Of a stretch of 64,000 nucleotides of DNA, positions 9,271 through 17,345 are shown in pieces. The notes beneath the pieces are model-generated. The model worked only from the letters and a program-made list of their open reading frames with translations, was not told the origin of the DNA and made no database searches. The stretch is from RGEC01 sp964475595 (GTDB lineage Bacteria; Bacteroidota; Bacteroidia; NS11-12g; UBA955), in contig CAYYXG010000003.1 of assembly GCA_964475595.1 (NCBI GenBank), positions 137,718-201,717 of the forward strand. Direction: 5' to 3'. Made by a program: the position numbers and the translations under genes. The stretch's first letter is position 1, and every line of letters begins with the position of its first letter.

Positions 9271-9278
9271 CAAATATA
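9271..9278 (-). promoter_or_regulatory. -7 box of the S74-domain gene (TATATTTG)
   Basis: Perfect TAnnTTTG on the minus strand ending 14 nt before the ATG at 9256; supports that ATG over the upstream TTG at 9263-9265. Confidence 0.55.
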
Positions 9279-9313
9279 TATGTTTTTTAGGTAACTGTTA
9301 ATAAACGTGAGAA

Positions 9314-12154
9314 TTAAGCCATGAGTTCCTTACGCAAAAATCTGCCTGTATGGCTCGATTTTACTTTTATAATGGCTTCAGGAGTGCCGGTTGCCAAAAT
9401 GGTTCCGCCGCCGGTGCCACCTTCCGGGCCCAGATCAATTACATGGTCTGCCACTTTTATTACGTCCATATTGTGTTCTATGACCAGAACCGTATTGCCT
9501 TTGTCGGTCAGTTCCTGCAATACAGATAGTAACTGTCTGATATCATCAAAATGAAGACCTGTGGTAGGTTCATCCAATATGTAAACCGTTTTTCCAGTGT
9601 CTTTTTTGCTTAATTCTGTGGCTAGTTTTACCCGTTGTGCCTCTCCGCCACTTAAGGTTGTACTACTTTGTCCTAAAGTTATGTAGCCAAGACCTACATC
9701 CACCATGGTTTTTATTTTACGGTGAATGAGCGGCAAATGCTCAAAAAAACTTACTGCCTGTGCAATTGGCATTTCCAGCACATCGTATATGCTCTTTCCA
9801 CGGTACCTTACCTCCAAGGTCTCGCGGTTGTATCGCTTTCCTTGGCAAACATCACATTTCACCTCCACATTGGGTAAAAAGTTCATCTCAATGACTTTTT
9901 TCCCGCCACCGCCGCAGCCTTCACAACGGCCTCCTTTAACGTTGAAGCTGAACCTACCGGGTTTGTAGCCACGTATTCTCGCTTCGGGCAGCTCGGCAAA
10001 TAAATTTCTGATTTCGGTAAATACACCCACATAAGTTGCAGGATTGCTTCGTGGGGTTCTGCCAATCGGACTTTGGTCTATGCGGATAACTTTATCAATA
10101 TGCTCCAATCCTTTAACAGACGAATGCTCCAATGGTCTATAATGGGTGTTATAAACGTAATTATGTAAAATAGGGAAGAGGGTTTCATTGATTAATGATG
10201 ATTTACCACTGCCACTTACACCACTGATACAAACCAGCAGTCCCAGCGGAATTTCCACATCCACGTTTTTTAAATTGTGCCCTTTGCAACCTTTCAAAAC
10301 CAGTTTTTCTTTACCCGGCTTTCTTCTTGTAGAAGGCACAGCAATGCGTATTCGGTCGGCCAGATATGAGGCAGTTACACTATTAGATTTTACAAACTCC
10401 TCAGGAATGGCAGATGCCACGATCTCTCCGCCATGGGCGCCGGCTCCCGGACCAATCTCTACCAGCCAGTCGCTTGCCAGCATCATGTCTTTGTCGTGTT
10501 CCACCACCAGTACTGTATTACCCAGGTCGCGTAGCTCTTTCAGACTGTCTATCAGTTTCTCATTGTCCCTCTGATGAAGCCCAATGCTGGGTTCATCGAG
10601 TATGTACAACACATTTACCAGTTTACTCCCAATTTGAGTGGCTAAACGTATCCGCTGGGCTTCACCACCACTCAGGGTTCTGGCCGGACTGTTCAAACTC
10701 AAATAATCCAGTCCTACCGCATTGAGAAAACCAACCCTGGCACCAATTTCTTTCAATAGCTCCGCCGCAATAATCTTTTGGCGATCAGAAATAATGGCAT
10801 CAATGTTTTTAATCCAATGGGCCAGGTCCCCAAGATTCATGGAAGCTACTTCTGAAATGTTTTTTTCGCCAAAACGGAAAAACAGCGATTGTTTTTTTAA
10901 TCGACTTCCTCCACACTCCGGGCAAGCTTGGGTATGCATGAACTCCTCTGCCCACTGCCTAAGTTTATCATCGTCACTCTCAAAAAAATTCTCATTGATA
11001 TAGTGTACTACCCCTTTCCATTGACTTTGGTATTTGTGTTTCTTACCATCATTGCCTGTGTATTCAAGGGTGATTTTATCTTTTAGTCCATATAAAACCG
11101 CATCTACCTGCTCTTGGGTGAGCTTTTCAATGGTATCCGCCAAACTGAAGTTGAGGTGTTTGGCAACTGCCCTAAGTTGGGTGAATGTCCAGTTGTCCCT
11201 AAGCTCTCCGACAGGAATAATGGCTCCTTTATTGATACTTTTGGTTCTGTCAGGGATGATATAATCTATGTTTACTTCTGCTACTTCACCCAACCCCTCG
11301 CAATGTTCACATGCTCCATAAGGACTATTAAAGGAAAAACTATTGGGCTGTGGTTCCTCATAACTGATACCGGAAACGGGATCCATTAAAAACTTGGAGT
11401 AGGGGTGAACATCGTTTTCGCAAAGAATCATCAGGTAGCCGTGGCCCATTTTCAGTGCAGTACCCACGCTTTCATTCAAACGCTGCGTATCAAGTCCATT
11501 TACCTGTATCCTGTCCACTACCGCCTCAATATCATGTATTTTATAGCGGTCCACCTGCATGCCTGGTTTGATATCCAGTATTTCACCGTCAACCCGCACT
11601 TTATTGTAACCCCGTTTCAGCGTTTGTTCAAAAAGCTCCCGATAGTGGCCTTTTCTGCCTTTCACAAGGGGGGCAAGCATGGTCACTTTTTCGCCATTAA
11701 AGCGCTCAATAATGGATGCAATAATCTGTGCTTCCGTAAACCGAACCATTTTTTCTCCGGTTACGTAGCTAAAGGCCTCACCGGCACGGGCAAACAACAG
11801 CCGCAGGAAATCATAAACCTCAGTAACGGTTCCTACTGTGCTTCTGGGATTGCGCGAAACGGTTTTCTGTTCTATGCTGATCACAGGGCTAAGGCCTGTA
11901 ATTTTGTCTACATCCGGCCGCTTCATATCGCCAATAAACTGCCTAGCGTAGGCGCTGAAACTTTCCAGATAACGTCTTTGTCCTTCCGCAAAAAGGGTAT
12001 CAAAGGCCAGTGAACTCTTGCCGGAACCGGACAATCCGGTGAAGACTACCAGCTTGTTTCTGGGTATAACCAGATCCAGGTTTTTTAGGTTGTGTTCTCT
12101 GGCACCAATGACGGTGATTTCACCTTTGTCTATATAATTGAGTTCCGGCTCCAA
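9314..12154 (-). CDS. uvrA: Excinuclease ABC subunit A
   Basis: 946 residues, the normal UvrA length. UvrA is the damage-sensing dimeric ATPase of nucleotide excision repair, handing lesions to UvrB. Visible: N-terminal GAREHNLKNLDL; first Walker A GLSGSGKSSLAFDT; zinc Cys pairs CEHCEG and CPECGG; first ABC signature LSGGEAQRIRLA; second Walker A GVSGSGKSSLINE; CEGCGGGG...CDVCQGKRY zinc finger; second signature LSGGEAQRVKLA; and ILDEPTTGLHF. The start is TTG at 12154 (M-E-P-E-L-N-Y-I); no ATG lies near, and a TACCTTTG box ends 10 nt upstream, which supports the TTG. Transcribed alone. Confidence 0.97.
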   Translation of the reverse strand: MEPELNYIDKGEITVIGAREHNLKNLDLVIPRNKLVVFTGLSGSGKSSLAFDTLFAEGQRRYLESFSAYARQFIGDMKRPDVDKITGLSPVISIEQKTVSRNPRSTVGTVTEVYDFLRLLFARAGEAFSYVTGEKMVRFTEAQIIASIIERFNGEKVTMLAPLVKGRKGHYRELFEQTLKRGYNKVRVDGEILDIKPGMQVDRYKIHDIEAVVDRIQVNGLDTQRLNESVGTALKMGHGYLMILCENDVHPYSKFLMDPVSGISYEEPQPNSFSFNSPYGACEHCEGLGEVAEVNIDYIIPDRTKSINKGAIIPVGELRDNWTFTQLRAVAKHLNFSLADTIEKLTQEQVDAVLYGLKDKITLEYTGNDGKKHKYQSQWKGVVHYINENFFESDDDKLRQWAEEFMHTQACPECGGSRLKKQSLFFRFGEKNISEVASMNLGDLAHWIKNIDAIISDRQKIIAAELLKEIGARVGFLNAVGLDYLSLNSPARTLSGGEAQRIRLATQIGSKLVNVLYILDEPSIGLHQRDNEKLIDSLKELRDLGNTVLVVEHDKDMMLASDWLVEIGPGAGAHGGEIVASAIPEEFVKSNSVTASYLADRIRIAVPSTRRKPGKEKLVLKGCKGHNLKNVDVEIPLGLLVCISGVSGSGKSSLINETLFPILHNYVYNTHYRPLEHSSVKGLEHIDKVIRIDQSPIGRTPRSNPATYVGVFTEIRNLFAELPEARIRGYKPGRFSFNVKGGRCEGCGGGGKKVIEMNFLPNVEVKCDVCQGKRYNRETLEVRYRGKSIYDVLEMPIAQAVSFFEHLPLIHRKIKTMVDVGLGYITLGQSSTTLSGGEAQRVKLATELSKKDTGKTVYILDEPTTGLHFDDIRQLLSVLQELTDKGNTVLVIEHNMDVIKVADHVIDLGPEGGTGGGTILATGTPEAIIKVKSSHTGRFLRKELMA

Positions 12155-12164
12155 AACAGGGCTG

Positions 12165-12172
12165 CAAAGGTA
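12165..12172 (-). promoter_or_regulatory. uvrA -7 box (TACCTTTG)
   Basis: Perfect TAnnTTTG on the minus strand, 10 nt before the TTG start codon of uvrA. No -33 TTG at the expected spacing and no LexA-like palindrome was noticed. Confidence 0.5.
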
Positions 12173-12234
12173 CTGAAAAAGCAGGGCTATTGGAAGGTTG
12201 AGACAATAATAAAGTGGTATCTACGCAATTTGAA

Positions 12235-12999
12235 TTACCAGCCACCATCAGAGCCGCCGCCGTCAAATCCTCCGCCACCGCCCATGCCGCCCCAGCTGCT
12301 TCCAGAGCTTCCTCCGCTTCCAAAACCGCCACCAAATCCGCCACCCCAATAATAAGGGCCCATTCCCCCGATACCTCGGTTTCTACCTCTGCGTCCAAAA
12401 GAGGATGCAATAAACATGATCAATAAAACGATGAATAGGATTATAAAGCCGGGTGCATCACCCTGTTTTGTTTTTCCATCAGCTTTGAATTCGCCGGCAA
12501 GGGCTTCCATCACCGCCCGACTTCCGCCATCCAGCGCTTCAAAATATTTGCCCTGCTTGAGCAATGGTTGCATAATGTTTCTTCGGATCTCACCGGTTTC
12601 ACCATCGGTTAGTGCACCCTGCGTGGCATTGGCTGTTCTGATACTGAGTTTTCGGTCATCAATCGCCAGATAGATTACCACACCATTGTTTTTGTCTTTT
12701 TTACCTACTCCCCACAACCGGGCAAAGTCCATACTTCGGTCAAACTGGTCTCGGCCGTTGAGGGTCTTTTCTATCACAACCACAATCTGCGTGCTGCTGC
12801 TGTCCTCATAGGCGCGAAGGCTGCTTTCCAGCGCTTGTACCTCTTCAGCCGCCAATACGCCGGCAAAATCATTCACCAGCCCGCGGTAATCCGGCACTGG
12901 CTTTCTGGCAATATCATCTTCAGTTTGCGCATTCAATTGGCTAAGGCTGTTGAAAAACAGCAATACCATAAACAAAAGGTTAATCCCTCGAAATTTCAT
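12235..12999 (-). CDS. TPM-domain (YgcG-type) membrane protein with Gly-rich tail
   Basis: 254 residues. A signal peptide (MKFRGINLLFMVLLFFNSLSQLNAQ) precedes a TPM phosphatase-like domain at about 30-165 (VNDFAGVLAAEEVQALESSL...GVVIYLAIDDRKLSIRTA), one membrane helix (GFIILFIVLLIMFIASSF, about 182-200), and a low-complexity tail of Gly, Ser and Trp ending GGGSDGGW. TPM proteins are envelope proteins of the LemA neighbourhood; some relatives are acid phosphatases of the thylakoid or play roles in photosystem repair, but the bacterial function is poorly defined. The start overlaps the preceding TPM gene by 20 nt and lies in the lipB-lemA-TPM-TPM operon. Confidence 0.85.
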   Translation of the reverse strand: MKFRGINLLFMVLLFFNSLSQLNAQTEDDIARKPVPDYRGLVNDFAGVLAAEEVQALESSLRAYEDSSSTQIVVVIEKTLNGRDQFDRSMDFARLWGVGKKDKNNGVVIYLAIDDRKLSIRTANATQGALTDGETGEIRRNIMQPLLKQGKYFEALDGGSRAVMEALAGEFKADGKTKQGDAPGFIILFIVLLIMFIASSFGRRGRNRGIGGMGPYYWGGGFGGGFGSGGSSGSSWGGMGGGGGFDGGGSDGGW

Positions 13000-13420
13000 T
13001 GCTCAATTCATTGGGATTGTGATCTCCTGCCGGAAAATATTGTTGTAGTTTTTCACCGGCACGGTTTATTCCATGGCAAATGGCTTCAGTGAGTTTACCG
13101 GTTTTCATCAGATCCTGCATCTCGGTTTTTATAACCTCCCAAAATGCACTACTTACATGTTGATGTATGCCTATGTCTCCTAATATGGCAAACTTTCTCT
13201 CGCTTAGGCAAACATAAATCAGCACGCCATTCCGAAGTTCGGTGCGGTGCATGCCCAATTGGTTGAATGTGGCCTCAGCAGCAGAAAGCGTTCCCGCTTT
13301 TCCGGTTTTTCTGGCTAGGTGCACACGTATTTCAGCCCTGGACTTACTTTCTGCGCTGCGAATGGCCTCCAATATGGCGGCCTCATCAATGCTTATTGTT
13401 TTTTGAAAGAATGAAAACAC
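12980..13420 (-). CDS. Soluble TPM-domain protein
   Basis: 146 residues without signal peptide. The TPM fold is recognised from SKSRAEIRVHLARK, NQLGMHRTELRNGVLIYVCLSERKFAILGDIGIHQHV and the helix FWEVIKTEMQDLMKTGKLTEAI. It lies between lemA (5 nt away) and the membrane-bound TPM gene, overlapping the latter by 20 nt, so translation is probably coupled. In Bacteroidota the order LemA, short TPM protein, long TPM protein with Gly-rich tail is recurrent, which suggests a shared envelope job. No catalytic assignment is possible from sequence alone. Confidence 0.82.
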   Translation of the reverse strand: MFSFFQKTISIDEAAILEAIRSAESKSRAEIRVHLARKTGKAGTLSAAEATFNQLGMHRTELRNGVLIYVCLSERKFAILGDIGIHQHVSSAFWEVIKTEMQDLMKTGKLTEAICHGINRAGEKLQQYFPAGDHNPNELSNEISRD

Positions 13421-13425
13421 CCGGA

Positions 13426-14022
13426 TTATTCTTTGCCTTTATCCCAGGACTTATCGTAATCAGGCGCTTTTTCACTTCCTGCTTCCGCTTTGAATTCATC
13501 CTTCACCACAAATCCGCCAAATCCTGCCACGATGTTGCCGGGGAAGGTTCGTACAGCTGTATTGTAAAGCCGCACTGTATTGTTGTAATCAGATCTGGCT
13601 GTGGCAATTCTGTTTTCTGTGCCGGGCATCTCGTCTTGCAATTTCAAATACGCTTCAGTACTTCTAACCTGAGGATAGGCCTCTACAGCCAGTGTGAACG
13701 CACTGCTGATTTTAGCATTGGCACGCTCAAGATCCTGAGGGTTTTTAGCATTGCTGATATCATCTTTGGCTTCTGTGATGCCAGCACGGGCTTTGGTTAC
13801 CGATTCCAAAATGCCTTTTTCATTCTTGCCTGCTTCCTGTACAGTTCTGATAAGTGCAGGAATCAAATCTGCTCTTCGCTGGTATTGGGTTTGAACGTTC
13901 CCCCATGCATTCTTAACCTTTTCATCCTTGTCAATAATGCCGTTGTACTTGTTACAGCCCCAAAAGAAAATGATGGCAAAAAAGCCCACCACCGAAAGTA
14001 AAATAATGTTATTGCGGTTCAT
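13426..14022 (-). CDS. lemA: LemA family protein
   Basis: 198 residues from the ATG at 14022 (MNRNNIILLSVVGFFAIIFFWGC). An upstream in-frame start exists but would sit deeper in lipB. One N-terminal membrane helix ends in a Cys (WGCNK), and then comes the LemA helical domain: VKNAWGNVQTQYQRRADLIPALIRTV, LERANAKISSAF and YNNTVRLYNTAVRTFPGNIVAGFGGF. LemA proteins are small membrane proteins with a cytoplasmic or periplasmic four-helix region and unknown biochemical role. The gene starts inside the 3' end of lipB (14-nt overlap) and is followed at 5 nt by TPM genes, so the four genes form one operon. Confidence 0.9.
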   Translation of the reverse strand: MNRNNIILLSVVGFFAIIFFWGCNKYNGIIDKDEKVKNAWGNVQTQYQRRADLIPALIRTVQEAGKNEKGILESVTKARAGITEAKDDISNAKNPQDLERANAKISSAFTLAVEAYPQVRSTEAYLKLQDEMPGTENRIATARSDYNNTVRLYNTAVRTFPGNIVAGFGGFVVKDEFKAEAGSEKAPDYDKSWDKGKE

Positions 14023-14695
14023 CGTTGTATTGTATTCCAAATATAGAAGCAAAATGCCTGCCTAATGTGTTTTTTACGACAAACATGTCAATTTGTCGGC
14101 CTAGTTCACCCTCCATGCTGCAAACCTGCTTATCAGATATGCCACACGGCACAATATGGTCAAACATGCTAAGGTTGGTGTTAACATTCAGTGCAAGTCC
14201 ATGCATACTGACAAAGCGACTGCATTTTATTCCGATGGCAGCAATTTTTCTTTCCCTGGGCTTGTCTTTATCTAACCACACCCCAATTCTACCAGGTATC
14301 GTTGTCGCTTCTATGTTCCACTCAGCCAGTGTGCGTATGATGGCAGTTTCTATGCCTTCTACAAAAACTTTAACACCAATTCCCAGTTGCTCCAGGTCGA
14401 AGATGGGGTAGGCCACCAATTGTCCGGGTCCGTGGTAGGTAATATCACCGCCACGTTCAATGTCATATACATCAGCACCTATTTGAGACAAGGTTTCTGT
14501 ATCTGCAAGCAGGTTGCTGCGTTCCGCGCTTTTTCCAAAAGTGTAGACATGGGGATGCTCTACAAACAGTAAATCATGCTGCGGCTTTTCGCCGTTTGTT
14601 TTTGCCTTTATTTTCTCCTCAAATAACGACAGTTGCAAATCCCAAGCATCCTTGTAATCCATCAATCCCAAATCTTTTCGGTTGCACATTTGCAT
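14009..14695 (-). CDS. lipB: Lipoyl(octanoyl) transferase
   Basis: 228 residues. LipB moves octanoate from acyl-carrier protein to the lipoyl domains of 2-oxoacid dehydrogenases and glycine cleavage H protein. Key features: LLFVEHPHVYTFGKSA, the active-site loop RGGDITYHGPGQLVAYP, the catalytic Lys region KIAAIGIKCSRFVSMHGLALNV, and PCGISDKQV with the catalytic Cys. Length matches the family. Two ATGs at 14695 and 14689 are both possible; the TATTTTTG box ends 5 nt before the first. First gene of the lipB-lemA-TPM-TPM operon; a substrate E2 protein is encoded at 20912 in the same window. Confidence 0.95.
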   Translation of the reverse strand: MQMCNRKDLGLMDYKDAWDLQLSLFEEKIKAKTNGEKPQHDLLFVEHPHVYTFGKSAERSNLLADTETLSQIGADVYDIERGGDITYHGPGQLVAYPIFDLEQLGIGVKVFVEGIETAIIRTLAEWNIEATTIPGRIGVWLDKDKPRERKIAAIGIKCSRFVSMHGLALNVNTNLSMFDHIVPCGISDKQVCSMEGELGRQIDMFVVKNTLGRHFASIFGIQYNDEPQ

Positions 14696-14700
14696 GCGTG

Positions 14701-14708
14701 CAAAAATA
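14701..14708 (-). promoter_or_regulatory. lipB operon -7 box (TATTTTTG)
   Basis: Perfect TAnnTTTG on the minus strand, 5 nt from the first lipB ATG; divergent from the yraN box 40 nt away. Confidence 0.55.
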
Positions 14709-14747
14709 CGTCATTTTAAAACACTTGCTTTTTTGTAGAATATTTTG

Positions 14748-14755
14748 TAAATTTG
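14748..14755 (+). promoter_or_regulatory. -7 box of the YraN-like gene (TAAATTTG)
   Basis: Perfect TAnnTTTG on the plus strand, 4 nt before the GTG start at 14760; predicts a leaderless mRNA. Confidence 0.55.
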
Positions 14756-14759
14756 GGTT

Positions 14760-15128
14760 GTGCATACTTCAAAACAAGTGGGTGATGCCGGTGAAAACTA
14801 TGCTACAGAATTTCTACGGTTCAAAGGTTTTGAAATTATCCATAGGAACTGGAGGTCAGGTAAACTGGAAATAGACATTGTAGCCAAAGATAAAAATAGA
14901 TTGGTTTTCGTGGAGGTGAAGTCAAGATTAATGGTAGTTGATGAGGTTCATCCTGAGGATAAGGTAAATGCTGATAAACAGCGCAAACTGATTCTGGCTG
15001 CGCAGCATTATTTGATGAAAAATCCGCACAACGGGCCATTGCGTTTCGACATTGTATCCGTGGTGATTTCGCACTTTAGCCGATGTCTTTACTATCATCC
15101 GGATGCCTTTTTCCCCATGGGTTCATAA
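14760..15128 (+). CDS. UPF0102 (YraN) family endonuclease-like protein
   Basis: 122 residues from a GTG start. The UPF0102 hallmarks are intact: GDAGENYATEFLRFKGFEII (helix and strand 1), RNWRSGKLEIDIVAKDKNRLVFVEVKSR (the PD-(D/E)XK-like core with Asp, Glu and Lys) and KQRKLILAAQHYL. YraN proteins have a restriction-endonuclease-like fold and are thought to act on DNA in recombination or repair; direct activity is rarely shown. GTG is chosen because the promoter box ends 4 nt upstream and homologous proteins begin at this point. Divergent from lipB. Confidence 0.88.
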   Translation: MHTSKQVGDAGENYATEFLRFKGFEIIHRNWRSGKLEIDIVAKDKNRLVFVEVKSRLMVVDEVHPEDKVNADKQRKLILAAQHYLMKNPHNGPLRFDIVSVVISHFSRCLYYHPDAFFPMGS

Positions 15129-15183
15129 GGTCATATTATTGTCATCCCCCAAAAAATTGAAAACCGTGCAACATCAAAAAGGT

Positions 15184-15191
15184 TATTTTTG
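15184..15191 (+). promoter_or_regulatory. -7 box of the metalloprotease gene (TATTTTTG)
   Basis: Perfect TAnnTTTG ending 9 nt before the ATG at 15201; the upstream TTG at 15189 overlaps the box and is therefore not the start. Confidence 0.55.
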
Positions 15192-15200
15192 CAGTCATTC

Positions 15201-17315
15201 ATGAAGAGAATTATTACCATCACAGCTTTTTTAGGTTCATTACTTTTACCTTTAACTGCCCAGTTTCACCATGAGCATTCCTGCGGCACTGAGCTATATT
15301 ATCAGCAATTGCTGAAGCAAGACCCAACGCTGGCAGCCAAACGCGAAGCTTACAACGCCGAAGTGCGTGCCGCCATGAAAAATCCGGTTAGGAGAGCAGC
15401 CAAATACACCATTCCTGTTGTATTTCACGTCATTCATACCAATGGTGATGAAAACATCAGCCGTGAGCAAATTCTCGATCAGATGCGGGTATTGAATCAG
15501 GATTTTAATTTTCTGAATCCCAATCGAACCAAAATCCGGAGCCAGTTTACCGCGGTGGCCGCCGATTGCCAGATAGAATTTAAGCTGGCCAACATTGATC
15601 CTTCAGGCAAATGTACGGATGGGATAAACCGCGTTTATAGCCCATACGGGGTAGAGGTTGATCAATCCAACGCAACCGTTAAATCCATTGCTCGCTGGGA
15701 TTATACCAAATACCTCAATATTTGGGTGGTAACCAGCATAAAATCTTCGGGTAATGGCACCATTTTGGGTTATGCTGTATTCCCTTTTATCCCCAATGCA
15801 TCTTCGGTTGATGGAATCGTAATGCGTCATGACCGCGTGGGCACCATAGGCACTGCTGTTCCCGGAGACAGCGGCAGAACCCTCACCCATGAAGTGGGCC
15901 ACTGGCTGGGATTGTTTCATACATTCCAAGGTGGATGTAATGATGATGATCAGTGTGATGATACTCCTCCCGTGGCTTCTACCTTCACCAATGCCAATTG
16001 CCCGGCCAATGGCAATAGTTGTGCTACAGATAATCCCAATCTTCCCGATCAATGGGAAAACTACATGGATTACAGCGATGGTGGCTGCATGGCCATGTTT
16101 ACCAAACAACAAAAAGCGATAATGGAATTTTACCTTGGCAGATTTCCACGCTCGAGTAATGTTTCTGCTGCCAATTTGCTGGCCACCGGTATCACCCCCA
16201 GCTCAACATCGCCGCCCACAGCATCTTTTTCTTCTTCCAATAGGGTGGTATGTGCAGGTGAGCCTGTTAAGTTTTATGATATGAGTTGTAAGGCCACCGT
16301 TACTGCTCGCAGCTGGAGCTTGCCGGGTTCATCCTCGCCATCTTCCAGTTCAGAAACCCCTGTAGTTATTTACCAAACTGCGGGTAAATATTCAGTTTCA
16401 CTCACCGTGCAAAATTCCAAAGGCAGCAATTCGGCTTCCGTGACCGATTATATAGAAGTAATAGGTCAGGAGTCTGCACAATATCCAAATGCCGAAGAAA
16501 AGTTTGAAAGCGATCCACTGGACCGTGGTTTTCAGCACCTTTCTCCTTCAGGTTCCAGATGGGCTCTGGCCGATACAGTTTCCTACACCGGAACCAAAAG
16601 TTATCAGGCAAAAATAAATTCTTTCACAGCCCCTGGTACCGTATTTAGTTTACGCACGCCGTCCTACGATTTGAGCAAACTCGGAAAATTGGGTTTGCCC
16701 GCTCGACTGTCTTTTTATGCTGCTTATGCCTTGCCAACCGCAGATGCTACTGAATCTGAAATACTCAAAGTGTTCGTGTCCACTGATTGCGGTAACTCAT
16801 ACCGCCAAATTCTTGAACGAACCGGCACCGGCCTTGCATATTCAGGGGGCACTTCCAAGCCCGGCTTTGTTCCAGTAAACAAAAGCCAGTGGAAATTGAT
16901 TAGTATCCCTTCTTTTTCGCAACTCAATAGACTGGATACGGCGAAAAATGCGATTTTCCGCATTGATGTTATCAGCAATTCAGGTAACTCTGTTTGGATA
17001 GACGACATCAATGTTAGCCAGTGGTTTTCAGGTACCCATGTAATCGATAAAGATGAGGTTAAGGTCGCCTTATATCCTAATCCCGCCCGGGATTTTGCCA
17101 CCTTAGAGCTAAATCTTACCATGGGAATGCCTGTCACGGTGGATATCTGCGATGTTCAGGGAAGGGTTATTCAAACACTTTACAAAAAAAATATGCCTGT
17201 GGGTAAATCATTGATTACCTTAGGTAATCCCGCTGTGGATAACGGCTCAATTTATCTGGTTCGCATTCAAACAAGGAACGGGTTCATTATCAAACCCATT
17301 ACCTTTGCACCCTAG
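15201..17315 (+). CDS. Secreted M43-type zinc metalloprotease with PKD domain and T9SS sorting domain
   Basis: 704 residues. Signal peptide MKRIITITAFLGSLLLPLTAQ, then a propeptide region. The catalytic domain (about 70-330) contains HEVGHWLGLFH (zinc ligands His230, His234, His240; general base Glu231) and a Met-turn NYMDYSD with Met289. This is the pappalysin/cytophagalysin (M43) pattern, with Cys pairs such as GGCNDDDQCDD around it. A PKD domain follows at about 334-415 (YQTAGKYSVSLTVQNSKG), then a beta-sandwich region. The last 80 residues (VALYPNPARDFATLEL...GSIYLVRIQTRNGFIIKPI) are a type A T9SS C-terminal sorting domain. The protein is therefore exported by the Sec system, then crosses the outer membrane through the GldKLMN machine encoded at 28-34 kb. 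Confidence 0.92.
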   Translation: MKRIITITAFLGSLLLPLTAQFHHEHSCGTELYYQQLLKQDPTLAAKREAYNAEVRAAMKNPVRRAAKYTIPVVFHVIHTNGDENISREQILDQMRVLNQDFNFLNPNRTKIRSQFTAVAADCQIEFKLANIDPSGKCTDGINRVYSPYGVEVDQSNATVKSIARWDYTKYLNIWVVTSIKSSGNGTILGYAVFPFIPNASSVDGIVMRHDRVGTIGTAVPGDSGRTLTHEVGHWLGLFHTFQGGCNDDDQCDDTPPVASTFTNANCPANGNSCATDNPNLPDQWENYMDYSDGGCMAMFTKQQKAIMEFYLGRFPRSSNVSAANLLATGITPSSTSPPTASFSSSNRVVCAGEPVKFYDMSCKATVTARSWSLPGSSSPSSSSETPVVIYQTAGKYSVSLTVQNSKGSNSASVTDYIEVIGQESAQYPNAEEKFESDPLDRGFQHLSPSGSRWALADTVSYTGTKSYQAKINSFTAPGTVFSLRTPSYDLSKLGKLGLPARLSFYAAYALPTADATESEILKVFVSTDCGNSYRQILERTGTGLAYSGGTSKPGFVPVNKSQWKLISIPSFSQLNRLDTAKNAIFRIDVISNSGNSVWIDDINVSQWFSGTHVIDKDEVKVALYPNPARDFATLELNLTMGMPVTVDICDVQGRVIQTLYKKNMPVGKSLITLGNPAVDNGSIYLVRIQTRNGFIIKPITFAP

Positions 17316-17345
17316 ATTTTTTGTTGAACCGTTATTTTTTTAAAG

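Noticed and set aside
12235..12352. Proline-rich short frame at 12092-12352 on the plus strand
   Set aside because: It is the antisense of the Gly-rich tail of the TPM protein.
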